From positions 62,001-126,000 of the forward strand of contig JAVSML010025224.1 in assembly GCA_038503035.1 (NCBI GenBank): DNA of 64,000 nucleotides, given 5' to 3'. The stretch's first letter is position 1, and every line of letters begins with the position of its first letter. Below, piece by piece: positions 50,511 through 63,560 of the stretch. The notes beneath the pieces are model-generated. The model ran no database searches. It saw only the letters and a list, made by a program, of their open reading frames with translations, and was not told where the DNA came from. The translations under genes were made by a program, and so were the position numbers. The DNA is from Crocodylus rhombifer (lineage: Eukaryota > Chordata > Crocodylia > Crocodylidae).

Positions 50511-50904
50511 GGGCTTGTCTATATGTGGCCCTTTTAAATGGGGTTAGCCTAAAATCACCATTTTTAAGGTGTATTAAGGGCACATATCCACACACATGTG
50601 CCCTTAATGTGCCTTAAAAGTGGCTATTTCAGGATAATCCCACTTAAATTTGATACCTGCTTAAAGCAAGTACCAAATTTTTAGCTAGCATAGCTGGGTC
50701 ACATTAGCCCACGTGTAGATGCTTAATGCACATTGATGTGGCTACATGTGCACTAATGTGACTTAGCTATGCCAGCATAAATGTAATGTGCCTTAATGAA
50801 CTTTAGCGTGTCTATGCGTAAACACGCACCTAAATCGCCTTAATATGCCTTAAACAAAGGTGCATTAAGTTTAGGCACATGCAACTACACGTGTAGACAT
50901 GCCC
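50511..50904. mobile_element. MITE with GGGCTTGTCTATATG / GTGTAGACATGCCC ends
   Basis: 394 bp with imperfect terminal inverted repeats. ACT flanks both ends. The interior is built from CTTAATGTGCCTTAA-type repeats in both directions. Confidence 0.62.
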
Positions 50905-51121
50905 ACTGTGGTCTGCAATTCACAAATATTAATTTCCCAGATAAAGCAACAGAAATGTATTAATAATGTGCTGCTGGCAGGATCAACTGGGCTCAGTTCA
51001 CATAGGATCACTATTCTATTTTGTCTACACTACATGTTACAGGCTTACACGGCTGCAGCAAAATGCTTCCAGAATTTCCTTAAATCTTCTGGTTGTCCCA
51101 AGGAGATAACCAGATTCTAAA

Positions 51122-51151
51122 GGGGGGGAGGGGGGGTTGTGTGTGGGGGGG
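51122..51151 (+). repeat. G-run cluster, possible G-quadruplex
   Basis: Three runs of seven G within 30 nt (GGGGGGGAGGGGGGG, then a third run after TTGTGTGT). Confidence 0.6.
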
Positions 51152-54100
51152 TAAGTTCAGATTTGTTATGTATAAGTACCTCTTTTGTTTCAATGGCCAC
51201 ATGTCTCAGCTTTTGTTGGTATTCCCTGGTATGGCTTTGTTCACAAGCAATAAATGCATTAATATAGTTGTTCTACTGTAACTAAATACATGGAAAAATC
51301 CTGTTCTGTTTTTCCCATCACCGACATAAAACAATTTAAGAACCAAAAAAGGAGATCTGTGAAAGAGAGTCTGTACCACAAGTAACAAGCTGCCCAGAAT
51401 TCTCTCCTGCTACAGGAGTGAATTGAATTAATAAGATATCTATCTACTGACTGTTGGGAACCTCAGTAAATCTCTATCCTATAGTGAGTGACACAGGCTC
51501 CCTGATATCGATTGCTGCTGCTCTCTCTCTTATGTATAATTCTCCAGGGTATTTTTATGATTACCTTAAGCAAAGATTTTTTTTAAACCTGAGTTGCAGT
51601 AGCATGTATTTCAGTCTCCTGCATCTCTGCCAAGTTTGCTTCCAGGTAGTTTCTCACATCACTATCACAATTGTAGCTAAGTGAACTGTGTGAACATTTT
51701 AACCTATGCTCAGCATTGCCATTTAGTTTCATAGCTAGTTCCATATCAAGGATCAAACAACTCTTATTTAATGCCTCAACTTCATATTTGAGATCTCTCA
51801 ACATTTGTTATTTGGTGAAAATGTGTTTCTTGAACCATCCCTTAGCACCTCTTTTGTCTGCAGCTTTCTTGCCGCATTAAATCCATGCCCTACCCTGTTA
51901 GTGGTGAAGGTTTGTTTCCATCCAGAGAAGTTGCAAGCAAAAGTCACTGTTTTATTTTTACCTTTTTGATGTGGGCTTTTTATTGCTGTGATTTTAAACA
52001 AAGCAGTGCTCTCTCTACTCTTGTGGCGCACTGATTGATAGAGAATACCATGTCATCTCTTCTGCAAATGCATCTTACTACAAGCCCCTTGATTGCAATA
52101 CAGAAGAACAGAGCGAAAGCAGTGGCAGTAGCAGGCACACATGGGGTTCCTGAGCCAGGCTACCACCGGGTGGAAGTGGGAGGAGATGTGTGCCAATAGA
52201 AGCAGAACTTTCTTTCCTCCAAAAAGGAACAGTTCCCTACTCCATTATGTGTTGCCAGCTTCTGTCGACACATTAGGGGTCAGAGGTATGGCATTTCAGT
52301 TCTCTCATGTTTAACCTCAAATTCTACTTCCATTTGTTTATTTTCCATTTCTTTTTTTAAAAGAATCCACCATACAAGGACTGAGTGTTTATCAAATATC
52401 TGTATACAATGCCAGCCTTAGAGTTTCTTGCTTGCACATCTTGGCATATCCTGTTATTAATCATTCACCTGCAAATCTCCTCAGGGTTTACCTTTCTCAC
52501 TGAAGATGCCAACAAATGAAAAATCACAAATGCATTTGTCTCTCAAAAGGCAAGTTTGAACACATTTAAAAACAACTGTTAACACCCCAGGATAAAACAT
52601 TATACAGTATCACAGTGTCTCAGGTGAGACCTAACCAAACTGTATTGTCTGTTTATCCAGAAGGTGTTTCCTCTCTTATTTGTAGAGGATGATGCATATA
52701 AATGGTATCCCCATAGGGGCTAGAACAACCTCTGGGACTTATGCCTAACCTTAGAAAATCTCTCAAGTCACTTTTCTGCTTCTTTAGCAGTAGAGTCAGA
52801 TTTTAGTAAACTCCCCAAATAATGGAAAATAAAATAGATTTCCTTTCAGCCCAACTAAAAACTGTGTGGAGAGAAAGGATCGGAGGTAGAATTTGGTGCA
52901 CCGATGACTGAAAAATGATCCCATGGATTTTCTTTATGCAAATGCTGTAATCTGTTGTCTACTGTGCAAATCCCAGAGGGGATATAATAAAAGTAGAGGC
53001 TGTTACTAAGAGCCAGACTTCTAACAAACATTCATTTGTCCTAAACACAGGTTTCAACAAGCATGAAAAAGCAAACCCTATTTGGATGGGGCTTCCAGAG
53101 CCAAATGAATTAAACCTGTCTCAAGCTGAAGGAAATATTTGTTTCACAGCAAAGTAATGATTCATTTCAGAAGAGCCTTGGAGCTTTTCAAAGAGTACTA
53201 GGATTTTTTAACATGAGACAATTTATTTTAAGGGATCCCTAAATCAGAAAAGTGAGCATTAAGGATGTGACCTTCAAGGACAATCCTCCCTGCTGGTTCC
53301 CAGTGCAATTAGCTGCATGTTGATGCATTTCACAGTTTGCTTTAATTGCATCCTATGCACTGCTATGGACACAGACTACAACTTCACTAAGGGGATCTGA
53401 GTGAGCATTGGACTCAGGACAGGAATACAAATTGGAGACAGGAACACAAATCATATAATATCAGAGACAGCTGGAAATATTTTATGTCGATAATTGTTTA
53501 AGGATATCCCCTCTCCCACCTCTAAGTTATTTCAGGTGGGGCCGCTCACTGCCTATAATTAAGCTTGCCTGATGCTTCTGAGTGTAAGACCTTTTTTTTT
53601 TTTTTTTTTTAGCTAAAACACTGCTATAATTAACTATTTAGAATGACATTTTTACATATCAGGCCTCTATCAGGCTGAATTTTTGGGAGGGAAGTTCAAG
53701 ACAAATGGTTCCTTTAGTTTTGAGAATGAGGTGAAGAGAAAATACTTCTTGGGGGGTTGTCTAAAAAGTTTGCACTCTTCCTTTTGCATAGTTTGAGCAG
53801 CAAAAGCAAAAGAATTTAGTACTTGGAAGCCTTTGGGTTTGGGATTTTTTTTTTTTTCTGCCCTTGTAAAAATCCACTCACATTTGGCCACATGATAAAG
53901 CTCTGAAAAACTGTAGTTTACACATGTTCTCTAGAAACTGTGACTTGAACAGCTATGATTTCTGAGGATCCCATCCCCACTGAGTGTACCTGAGCCTCCC
54001 ATGTGCACCATTTCCCAATAACAGCTGAGAGTGCTGCCCTTAGAAGCAAAAACTGTCATGGCCTTTGGAACCTGGATCAGGGAGCCTATATTTTCAATTA

Positions 54101-57100
54101 CACTCTAACCGGCATCAAGGGAACAGGGAGGAGGAAGGCAGCTGATGTTAATGCAGAGGGAATAGATACCAAATGACGGGGAGGGAAAAGAGTAGACTGG
54201 CTCAAGGGGATAAGTAAGCCTGGGAGTTTAGCTTGTGGGAGAAAGTGCTTGCAACTAGCTAGGCAGGAAGAGTGGGGTAGAGGAAGAGATTTTTAATAAT
54301 GGATTAGCCAAATGTCTATTAGAGAGAGCTTAGCTACACTTGATCTTACATTGGGGTGGAAAAATGAGCTAGAAAATCTCTGAAGGTCTTTTCCAGTTCT
54401 GTTTTTGATTATTTCTGTGATCTGCTTCTGTTTAGTAGATCATTTCATTTGTTCTACATACTTCTGCCTATCCTAGTCTGGCTTGCTGAAAACTCTAATA
54501 TGCAGTATGGCTCCATACCTGTTTTAAAAGTACAAAGCACCACTATGGAATCCAGTTCTAAAAAAAAAAAAAAAAAAAAAGCTGAATGTAGGTTAGAGCT
54601 CAAATTTCTTCCTGAAACCAGTTTTGCAGTAGGTATTTGAATTCCTTTTGCATTTGAAATCCTTGTGGACTTTCTAAAATTCTCCCACAATAGAAATGCT
54701 GACTCTATGTCTAGCACAGAGAAAGGCAACAGATGGCAACTTATGTGGTAGGCTGTTTGACACTGACTGGTGGGACATATTTGGCCTGAGATTGTAAATG
54801 GTGTAAGAACAAATAAATTAAAACCACTTGAAATGCCTCTGGTCCATCACAGTATAAAAAGTGAAGCCAGAGCAATTCACTCCTCCCAAGACTGTGTTCC
54901 AGCAGAAAGGTATTCCCTGCAACCAGCTCTTCTACTATAGCTCCCAGCAAAGATTCCCAAATAATGGGCTTTTAGAAACAATTGCACAATGCATTCACCC
55001 TGTCAGCACTATGAAACTAGCTTTAAGAAGTTTGCTTATGTGGCCCTGAAATTACCTATTCAATGCTCCTGCTGTGATGGCTTTGCTGTGGCAGTGGGCA
55101 AATCTCAGCAGTTTAAGTGTTTATTTGGATTGCATTCAAAACTGCACTTATCTCAACATGTAAGGAAGGCAAGGCTGGGCTGGACACAGGAAGTGATTTG
55201 GTTTTCATGCATGAATACCAGTATTTGCAACATTTTCTTTCTTTTCTTTATTCTTTGGAATAGTATAATATGTTTTGGAAGTACCTTAAAAGCTGCTTTC
55301 TGTGTGGTATATTGTGCTCTGTGTTTCCTGTCAGAAGCATAGAGTCACAGAGGCTTTTTTAATATCTGGGCCAATGGAGAAAAGAGAGTGCTTGTTATAA
55401 AATTTACCTGAAATTCTGTGGAAAGGCTTTACCACGTTCTGATTTTTCCAGACCAGCTCATAAGTCTCTAGCTCTGTGTCTGGGAATGCTTTACTCACTA
55501 TAATCAATACATGCACTGAGAAAACTCTGATAAAAATTCCCTATGCTGATATACAACAAAGCAGCCAGCAGGGCTATCCCTTTCCAGGGTGGGGGTTGCA
55601 AAATGGGGTGACTGCCCTGGGCCTCAGGCTTTGAAAATTACTGATTTAACACTTTGTAGAGGATGTGGTGAGCCAGGTGGTTACTAGAACATGCACCAAT
55701 AGTACACTCTTCTGCCTGGGGCTGTGCTGGTTGAAAGGCACAAATACCTTTCTCTTTACTAATCCTGACACCATGATTCTCTCTTTCCTTCTTAACTGGA
55801 ACTGAACCAAACTCTTTTGTGTAAGATTTTCATATCCATAGCCAGAGCCCAAAGATTCAGGAAAATTTCAAAGAGCCATTCTTCTGCCAAAAAAAGGTTG
55901 AGGCTAATGGTGTGCTGTGCTGGACCAACTGGTAAGGCTATCCAAGTCACAGAGGAAAAGGAAGGAATTTGGGTGGCTGCACAAGAGAAGATGGCAGCAA
56001 AATCTGTGCAAACTCTTGAGAAAGTAACTTAGAAAAAGTCTGTTTGGGACCTCATTACACTCCTCTGTAAATCTGGACCCTCATGCACTTAGGGCGGGGA
56101 ACTAATTTATTTTCTGTTATTTTGGTGGCTTCATTTCTAGTTGGCACATTCTGCACAGGATTCATAGATTGTAAGGGACCAGGAGTTCTTATGTTCCACA
56201 AGCCTGGCCTGTCACCTGCTTTACTTCACCTTTCTGTTATACAGGTGGCAATGCTTAGTTCTCAGAATTTCAGAAAGTCAGACAGACATGCCTAATGGTT
56301 AAAGCGCAGCACGCAGCTTGCTGCCCTTGGAGGCAGCAACAACATAGCACAAAGCAGCAGTATCAGTATAGTCCCCTCTAGAGGTCTGCATTATAAACGC
56401 ATCCTACATTCATTAAACCATACTTGTAGTGAAACCTCTCCCCTTTGGTAACTGATAGTCTTTGGCTTCCTCTCTTTTTTTTTGACTGCTGCCAATCTCA
56501 TGATGTATCTGAATGAGTTAGATACAAGGCAGAACAGCATGTTCTAAATCAAGTGCACGCAAGCACAGCACTCCCAGGCTCTGACTTCATTATGGAATGA
56601 TTTCAAGAGCTTCAGAGCCAGTCTTGCCTAAATATCAGGCACTTATCTAATCTCACCCAGATAAACATCCCCACAGCAACATGATTTGTGTGTATATTAT
56701 TTGGTGTCTTCCCTCATCTGAAATCACAATGGTTCTATGCAAAAAGTAGCTATTTAATTAAAAATATGAGGGTTTCCAGAGTTTACATATGAGTTTTGTG
56801 AATGACAATATTTGCTTCCACTTCTTTAGAGCAAATGGTTTTCATTGCAGAACATTTATGGAATTTTACCCTGGGAAAATTGGTTGCAAATATACTAACC
56901 TGTCGATTTTAAAAGTAGTTAAAGCTGAGCATTTCTCCATATTTACTACTTAAAAATCGCTGATGTCACTGACTTTTCCACAACAAAGTGCAGCACCTAA
57001 AGACTTGTGCCATTATGTGAGGAAGACACAACATGAGCTGAGATTTTTTTTTTTAATATTATAAAAAGTTTTTTGCTTGACTAGTACAAGATGATGTGTG

Positions 57101-57134
57101 GAGGGGAAGCAAGAAGTTTTTTAGAACCAGATAC
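51152..57134. other. 6-kb gene-poor stretch
   Basis: No spliced gene or complete element was seen. It contains a T-run (53592-53610), an A-run (54561-54580), and a minus-strand ORF at 51583-51804 (73 aa, heptad-like, unrecognised). Confidence 0.4.
54561..54580 (+). repeat. Poly(A) run of about 20
   Basis: A simple A-run. No SINE or processed-pseudogene body could be recognised upstream. Confidence 0.85.
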
Positions 57135-58185
57135 TAGGCCTGTGTGAGTAGGCAGCTATTCAATCCGGCTTCAGATCCAGCCGCTTCAGATGGCAACGAT
57201 CCGATTAGGAGCTCCAGATCGGGTTCCCACTTCTACGTGGCTGAAGTGGCTCTAAAACTTCGGAGCCACCTCAGAGATCCGACCGTAGGGTATAATGGGG
57301 AATAAATGAAATATCTGTAACTTTGTTGCTTTTTGTCTGCTTTGGATGAAACGTGAAGGGGTGGTAGGCTCTGCTGAGAGCATGAAGCCTGCCAAGGTTC
57401 AATAAGATGGGTAAAGGGGTTTGGGGGGAACTGTACCCCAAATTTTTTTAAGCAAAACTCATGTCACGTGTATGTGTTAAGCCACAGTGGGGTCAACACT
57501 GCAGGGGTGGTGGCCCCTGCTGTGGCCAGAAACTCTGTAAAGTTTCAAGGAGAATAAGTGCAGGGGTTTGGGAGAAACTGTACCTAAAGCAGTGGACAAG
57601 CAAAACTCGTGACATGACTGACACTGTGTGCATTAAGGCACAGCAGGGTGAAAGCTGCAGGGATGGTAGCCCCTGCTGCAACCACAAAGACTGCCATCTG
57701 TCAAGGAGATAGGTGCGGGGGGAGTCTAGGTTCTGGGGCCCTGCACCTCTAGCTTCTGACAGGCAAAACTTGTGACGTGCAGGCCCAGCTGCTAAGCAGT
57801 TTTCACCTCCCTGTGGTGTAATACATACACGTGACATGAGTTTTGCTTTCAAGAATTTGGGGTGCAGTTCCCCCTGAACCCCTGCACTGATCTTCTTGAA
57901 ACTTTTCAAGCTTTATGCTCTCAGCAGAGGCTACCATCCCTGCAAGTTTCACCCAAATCAGAGACAAAACAACAAAGTTACAGATATTTAATTGATTCCC
58001 CATTATACCCTATGGCCTGATCTCCCAAGTAGCTCCAAACCTTTTTCCGAAGTGGTTCAGAAGTTCTGAACTGCTTTGAAAGCCTAACAAAGCCAGCACT
58101 TCAATTCAGACATGCTGCTTCAGACGGTGAAGCATCCAAAGCTTCTCCAAATCTGAAGCATGGTCCAAAGCCTCGCACAGCCCTA
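57135..58185. mobile_element. Complete foldback hAT element with internal minisatellite, 1051 bp
   Basis: Starts TAGGCCTGTGTGAG and ends CTCGCACAGCCCTA. Flanks CCAGATAC (57127-57134) and CCAGAGAC (58186-58193) match at 7 of 8. Long inverted arms include AGGGTATAATGGGG (about 57287) against CCCCATTATACCCT (about 57998). Between them sit about three direct units of 148-162 bp, marked by CAAAACTxxTGxC at about 57454, 57602 and 57764. No transposase. Confidence 0.8.
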
Positions 58186-58193
58186 CCAGAGAC

Positions 58194-59377
58194 CAGCAAG
58201 CAAATTCTGTAGAAGGCTAGGAGCATTTATCTAGAGAGAGAATTTTGGCAGGTTTGGTGAATGTGTCTTTGTGCCTGAGTAACCAGAAGGAGCAGATGGG
58301 GATATCATTTTCTAGTAACTGTTATAAATTATAAATCATGATGTTTTTATTCACCTATCCGTCCCTCCAGTCCTAGACCTGAACGATGGAATCACAGGGC
58401 ATGAATTTTGAAACTGTTTTAAGGAATTCCTCCCAGAATAGTTGCACATTTCTTGTGTTTGCCACTAGAGGATGCCATGTGAACATACTGCTCGGCTGAC
58501 TATATCAAAGTGCTTGTGATTCCTAGCAGAATTTAGGATATTTTTCTGCTAAGTGAAGCCAAGAGTACAGAACTACATTAAAACAGAAAGACCAAACTGA
58601 AATGCACATAAGCCAAAATATAGTGTAACCTGCCTTTCTGTAAGAGCTGAGTTCACCCCATCAGCCCTTGATATTGCTGCAGCAAAAATGCATGCAGTTG
58701 CATCCTGCCATAAGATCTCTAGCCATGATCAATGAATAGTGTCAGAGCACTGAGTTTAGGTGAGCCATGGGGACAACCATGAGGGTAGTTTATATAAGTA
58801 ATGCATAACAACATGGTCTGCAAAGGAAGTTTGCTAGTGTGTCCAGCACTGAGGCTTCTTTTTAGTTAATTGAGGATGTCTGAATTATATGATGCTTCCA
58901 AGAAAGAATCTAGAAGCAGCAAGAAAATGTAGTCTAATTTCCTGGGTTTTCAAGTGCTTTTGTAGAGCTTTCCTTTTTCCTAGTACTTAAAATGATCATT
59001 ATCTGTGGTCAGAAAGACATTTCCTCCAAACTCATAGTATAAGTAAGTAATATAACTAGGTGTAATGTGAATCCCCATCCGAGAGATCCAGGACTGGCCA
59101 CTGTCGGAGACAAGATAGAGGACCTAAGCTCACACTGGAACATATCTATGTTCACTCATGTAGTGGTATGAGAATCCTTTCATGTCTCAAAGGAGAGGCT
59201 TTTTTGCACTTGGAAAAGTGGTTGGTTGCTTTTCTACACATTAGCATATAGAATTTTTATTAGAGAGTTTTCTCAACGCACCTCTGGATTAGAGTGAGTA
59301 AAGCGTTCCTTGTTAAAGAGCTGTATACATACTTCCTATTTTCTAAACCAGGGTTTCCCACAGGTTCCTGCCTGATT
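58194..59377. other. Intergenic, nothing recognised
   Basis: No exon, RNA gene or repeat was identified. Confidence 0.4.
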
Positions 59378-60545
59378 TTCTGAGAGGGAGACCCTGGAAC
59401 ATGCCTATTAGGGGTGTGTGAAATGGGCCATATTCAATTTGGATTTGGATTTGGCCCGAACCGGGGACAATGATTCACTTCATTGATTCAGATCACTGTC
59501 CCGATTCGATCTGACCAAATCCAAATCTGAAGATTCGATGCTGATTCATAGAATCAGCGATTTCAGACATAGACACAGCTTTAAATGATTTTTCTACATA
59601 CCCCAAGGTACCAGGCGCAGCTCGTGAATGCCGCAATGGTGGGGCAGATGGAGTGTCCCACGGGAGCAATCAGCCACAGGGGGACCTGGGTGCTCATCCA
59701 GACCCAGGAGGCACCAATCACCAATCTGGGGGGCGAGGATGGGGGTCCCCCTCACATGCTCCCTGCTGGACCTGGAAGTAGACTGGAAGTACTTCTGGTC
59801 CACTTCCAGATCTGCTGCCAAGTGCACTGGGGACATTTTCCCCCACCACACACATACTTCTGTGGGACATGCTATTTGTTCCAGCATCTCAGCATTCACA
59901 ACCCACCTGGTACCTTGAAGTAAGTACAAAAAACATTTAAAGCTGTGTCTATGTCTAAATCATCGAATCTTTCCAAATCACTCCAAATCACTTGATTCAG
60001 AGAGTTCCACTTCGATTTGGAGAGATTAAAGGGTCTCCTGATTTGATTCAGATTGGGAGATTTGGCTGCCAAATTGAATCAGTGACTGAAGTTTTGTGCA
60101 GCCCTAATGCCTATCTGGATTGTGCCAGGCTGTAGCCCCTCCACTGCCATCTCCAGAACCTCCTGCTGAGGCTCTGGCTATACTACTCCCTGTGCCTTTT
60201 TGTTTATGCACTCCTTATCTGCAGCTCCACCAAGTCCCAGAATCTTCTGGTCAACCTCCTCCTGATCCTAGCCAAGCTAGTGATCTATCTGACCAGGAAG
60301 AAGGCTCTGGCCAGAAGGACCCCCCAGGACTGCAGGACCACTTTCCTGGCCCCTGTCCATTCACATCTCCACACAGGGTTTCACTGAGCAGTGTCCATTG
60401 CCTCCTTGGACTCACTTGAGAGCCAGTGGGCGCTGTCCAACGTGCTCTTCTCTGTGTCCCCTCTCAAAGCACTCATTTTTAAACTATGGCCTTCATTCCT
60501 GTCCCTGCTTTGTTCTTTTGTTGCCTCAAGGAGCAGTTGACACAT
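59378..60545. repeat. Tandem duplication unit 1 (interrupted by a hAT element)
   Basis: CTGAGAGGGAGACCCTGGAA (59378…) resumes after the insertion with TGTGCCAGGCTGTAGCCCCT. It matches unit 2 at 60640-61075 in order and orientation. Short open frames in both units have no recognised product. Confidence 0.75.
59409..60106. mobile_element. Complete non-autonomous hAT element, 698 bp, exact 8-bp duplication
   Basis: Starts TAGGGGTGTGTGAAA and ends TTTTGTGCAGCCCTA. ATGCCTAT flanks both ends exactly (59401-59408 and 60107-60114). Arms rich in GATTTGG/CCAAATC form a long foldback, and AAGCTGTGTCTATGTCTAAA near the right mirrors TTTCAGACATAGACACAGCTT at the left. The inner part holds GGAAGTACTTC. 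No transposase. Confidence 0.88.
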
Positions 60546-60639
60546 GTCTACTAGCCCTCACTATTAACAGGGCAAGCTAACTGTTGCTCTTTGGGCCTAG
60601 GGCTGATGTCACAAATATGTGTCAAATAGATCTGCTTGC

Positions 60640-61075
60640 TTTTCTGAAAGGGAGACCCTGGAGTGTGCCAGACTGCAGCCCCTCCCTCCACTGCCTGCTC
60701 CGGGACCTCCTACTGAGGTTCTGGCTGGGGCTGCACTATTCCCTACATCTTTTTGTTTATGCACTCCCCATCTGCAACCAAGTCGCCAGACCACCTGGTC
60801 CTAACCAAGTTAACGATATACCTAACCAGGAAGAAGACTTTTGGCGGGAGGATGCCCAGGCACTGTGGGGCCTCTTTCCTGTCCCTTGTCCATTCATATC
60901 TTCAGGCAGTTTCACTGGGCAGTGTCCATTTGCTCCTTGGACTCATTCAAGGGCCAATGGGTACTGTCTGGTGTGCTTTGCTCAGTGTCCCCCCTTGGTG
61001 TCCCCCTCTCGGTCATTAGTTTTGAACCTATGACCTTCAGTCCCATTCCTATTTTCTCATTTTGTTGTCCCAAGT
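60640..61075. repeat. Tandem duplication unit 2
   Basis: Begins TTTTCTGAAAGGGAGACCCT. Shared landmarks with unit 1: CTTTTTGTTTATGCACTCC, AACCAGGAAGAAG-like text, CAGTGTCCATT and CTCCTTGGACTCA. Confidence 0.78.
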
Positions 61076-61401
61076 GATCACTGATGTGCCCTCAGAGGCC
61101 CTTCTCATTATAGCTCTACAGACAACACTCACTTAGCACTCTTAATTGGTTCCTGAAAAAATGAGCATTAAGTGAAACCGAAAGTTTCTGATGACCCAAG
61201 ATGGCAACCAGAATATATAACAAAACTCACTAAGCGCTAAGTGGAATCAGGTATCAATTTAAGACGAGCATTATAGCCAAACAGAGCTAAGCAAAACAGC
61301 ATTAAGAGGAGGTTGCCTGTACTTGTTGGTTGCCCATGTCCCTAAATGGCACATCAAAAGGCCTGCCTGCTTTCCTGCAATACCAAGAGCTCTACTATAC
61401 A

Positions 61402-61454
61402 GTGTGTGTGTGTGGGTGTGTGTGTGTGTGGGTGTGTGTGTGAGTGGGTGGGTA
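61402..61454. repeat. (TG)n microsatellite
   Basis: TG units interrupted by GGG triplets. Confidence 0.9.
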
Positions 61455-61759
61455 TGTATAGTTGGGTAAATTTTTTAATGGTAGATATTCTCTGAAAAAA
61501 TTGATTTTGGTTTGGCCCAAAACTGTGAATTAGTCAGATTCAGATTTTGATTATAGCAGAAGAAAATATTTCTATATGTTCAGTACCATTCACATACTCA
61601 CAGTAAGTATGGGAGGAAATACGGTATATTTTTAATTATCTAAAATTTCTCCCAAACAGGCAGTCGATCCAATAAAATATATCACCACAAACAATATCCT
61701 TGCCTCTCAGACATTTCCTGAATTATCATGGCTAAGTCATTACTGTAGCAGTACTTTTA

Positions 61760-61894
61760 TTTATTGTAGCCCAATGATTAGGCCTCTTACGTGGGATGAA
61801 GTAGACCTCATTTAACTCCATTCTTTGTCTTATTGTAGCACAGGGATTTAAATCCAGATTGCCCATGGTTCAGACAAGTATCCTGAGCACCAAA
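61760..61894. repeat. Decayed tRNA-like pair, possibly SINE-derived
   Basis: The plus strand has GTAGCCCAATGATTAGGCCT with a degraded B-box-like end. The opposite strand has GTTTGGTGCTCAGGATACTT followed by GGATTTAAATCC. Both resemble degraded tRNA heads. Confidence 0.35.
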
Positions 61895-61902
61895 CTACAG
61901 AG

Positions 61903-62466
61903 CAGGGATAGGCAACGTTTTTTGGCTGAAGTGCTGAAAAAACCACAATGTCTATATTGGAAGGTGCTGGAGTGCCGGCATGCCAGAAAAAACAAAACGA
62001 GGGCAGGATGCACTGCATATTAGTATAGTTAATAATCATAAATGTTCCCTTTTTACGGTAAATACCAGATTTTCTAAAAATTGTAAACCTGGTGACAATA
62101 AATAAAACTTCTGATACTACCTTTGATCTTGTGTATTTGTTTTGTGCAGGTTCCCCCACAACAGCCCCCCAGCCCTGCTCATGTCCCTGCCCCCTAGCCT
62201 GCTGAAGGGCCCTCCAGCTGCCAGGGCTATGGGACCAGGGCTCTCTGCCCCCAACAGAAGGCAGTGGCTGCTGCAGCAGGAGCAGGAGCCGGCTTCCCCA
62301 CACACTGCTGCTGACTGCTGTGTGCTTGAGCAGGTAGTGGGGCTGTTCCCAGCAGCAGCATACACTCCTGGGAGTCAGGGGGGACCTGTGCCCCCCAGAT
62401 CTGTGTGAGGCTGGCAAGTGGTGGGCTGAGCAAAATGGCATGTGTGCCAGGGGTTGCTGACTTCTG
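61903..62466 (+). mobile_element. Non-autonomous hAT element, 564 bp
   Basis: Starts CAGGGATAGGCAACG and ends CCAGGGGTTGCTGACTTCTG. Flanks CTACAGAG and CTATAGGG match at 6 of 8. The 9426-9502 fragment is the same family. The 197-aa minus-strand ORF that covers it is not supported as a gene. Confidence 0.68.
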
Positions 62467-63059
62467 CTATAGGGTTACTTCCACTCACTCTTTTCCTCCA
62501 TTTGCTCAATGAATCTTAAGTATTTTATAGCTTCAGTAGGAGAGATTGAAGGAAACCCATTCCAGAATATCCCATTGCCAAAGGGTTTAGACACTCTTTG
62601 GGGAGATTAGGAGAATTTGGTCAAATCCATACTTTGAATCAAGCAGGGAAATCTCTTAGATCTCCTACGTGCCTGGTGGGCATTTTAAGAGTTGAGCTGT
62701 ATGGACAAGTGGAGTCCTCCTTGTCTCTCACAAACTGGGTTTGTGAGTCTAGGCTTTTAGGTTTTTTTAAATTCCTGACAACGATTCATTTCTAGCTATG
62801 GGACTCAAACTTTTTTTTTCCTTATTTGCAAAAAATTGCAGAAAAATTCAGTTTCAGCTCAACCTTAAATGATTATTATGTTACACTTCAAAGCATTGAA
62901 CTAAAACATCAATGCACAGCCCTTACCATGTATACTGCAAAACTGATTTTCCCAGGCATCCACTCTTTCCTTATGTTAGATGTCATTTTTGCAATCAAAC
63001 AGCACTATTTTTCTTCTAGTCCAATAATTTTTCCAAGATCTTTTCTGATCATATAAAAA

Positions 63060-63560
63060 CTTTCCTTGGGAGAAAGTTACATTGCTTAAGAGGTGCAGCC
63101 TTAGAATTGTCTGTCCTTGCTGACTTTAAAATGTCCAGCTTGTCCAAGGAATCTCCAACCTGTTCTTTCCCTGATCTAGGCTTCCCTGCTGTTAACTGTG
63201 CTTGTTATCTTATAGCTGAGCTTTTTTTGTGAAGACCGAGGTCTTCATAAAAAACACATAGAACACTTCAGCCTTCTTCACACCATCCATTATTAGCTTC
63301 TCCTCCTTCAGAAGACATTTACACTTTCCTCCATTTTTCTCTTACTTTTACTATAGTTATGGAATACTTTTTGTTGCTTTTTATGTCCCTTTCTAGCGGT
63401 TTCTAAATTTTTGTGTTGACCTGGATTTTCCCTCTGCATGCCTGTTCTATACTTGTATATTCATCCTTAATGATATGAGCAAGTTTCCACTTTTTGTGAG
63501 ATTCCTTTTTAATGTTCTAATTCAGTGCATAAGTTCAAATTATATACTCTCCAAATCCAC
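63060..63560 (-). mobile_element. Old CR1/L3-like LINE fragment
   Basis: Minus-strand text encodes VKKAEVFYVFFMKTSVFTKK, the endonuclease-RT linker of CR1-like elements, with many changes. The flanks to 64000 show nothing further. Confidence 0.5.

Noticed and set aside
60120..61033. Open frames in the tandem duplication as a gene pair
   Set aside because: Frames are not conserved cleanly between the two units and show no known domain; better read as non-coding duplicated repeat.
61848..62441. 197-aa minus-strand ORF as a gene
   Set aside because: It lies across a hAT element with matching termini and has no recognisable domain or splice context.
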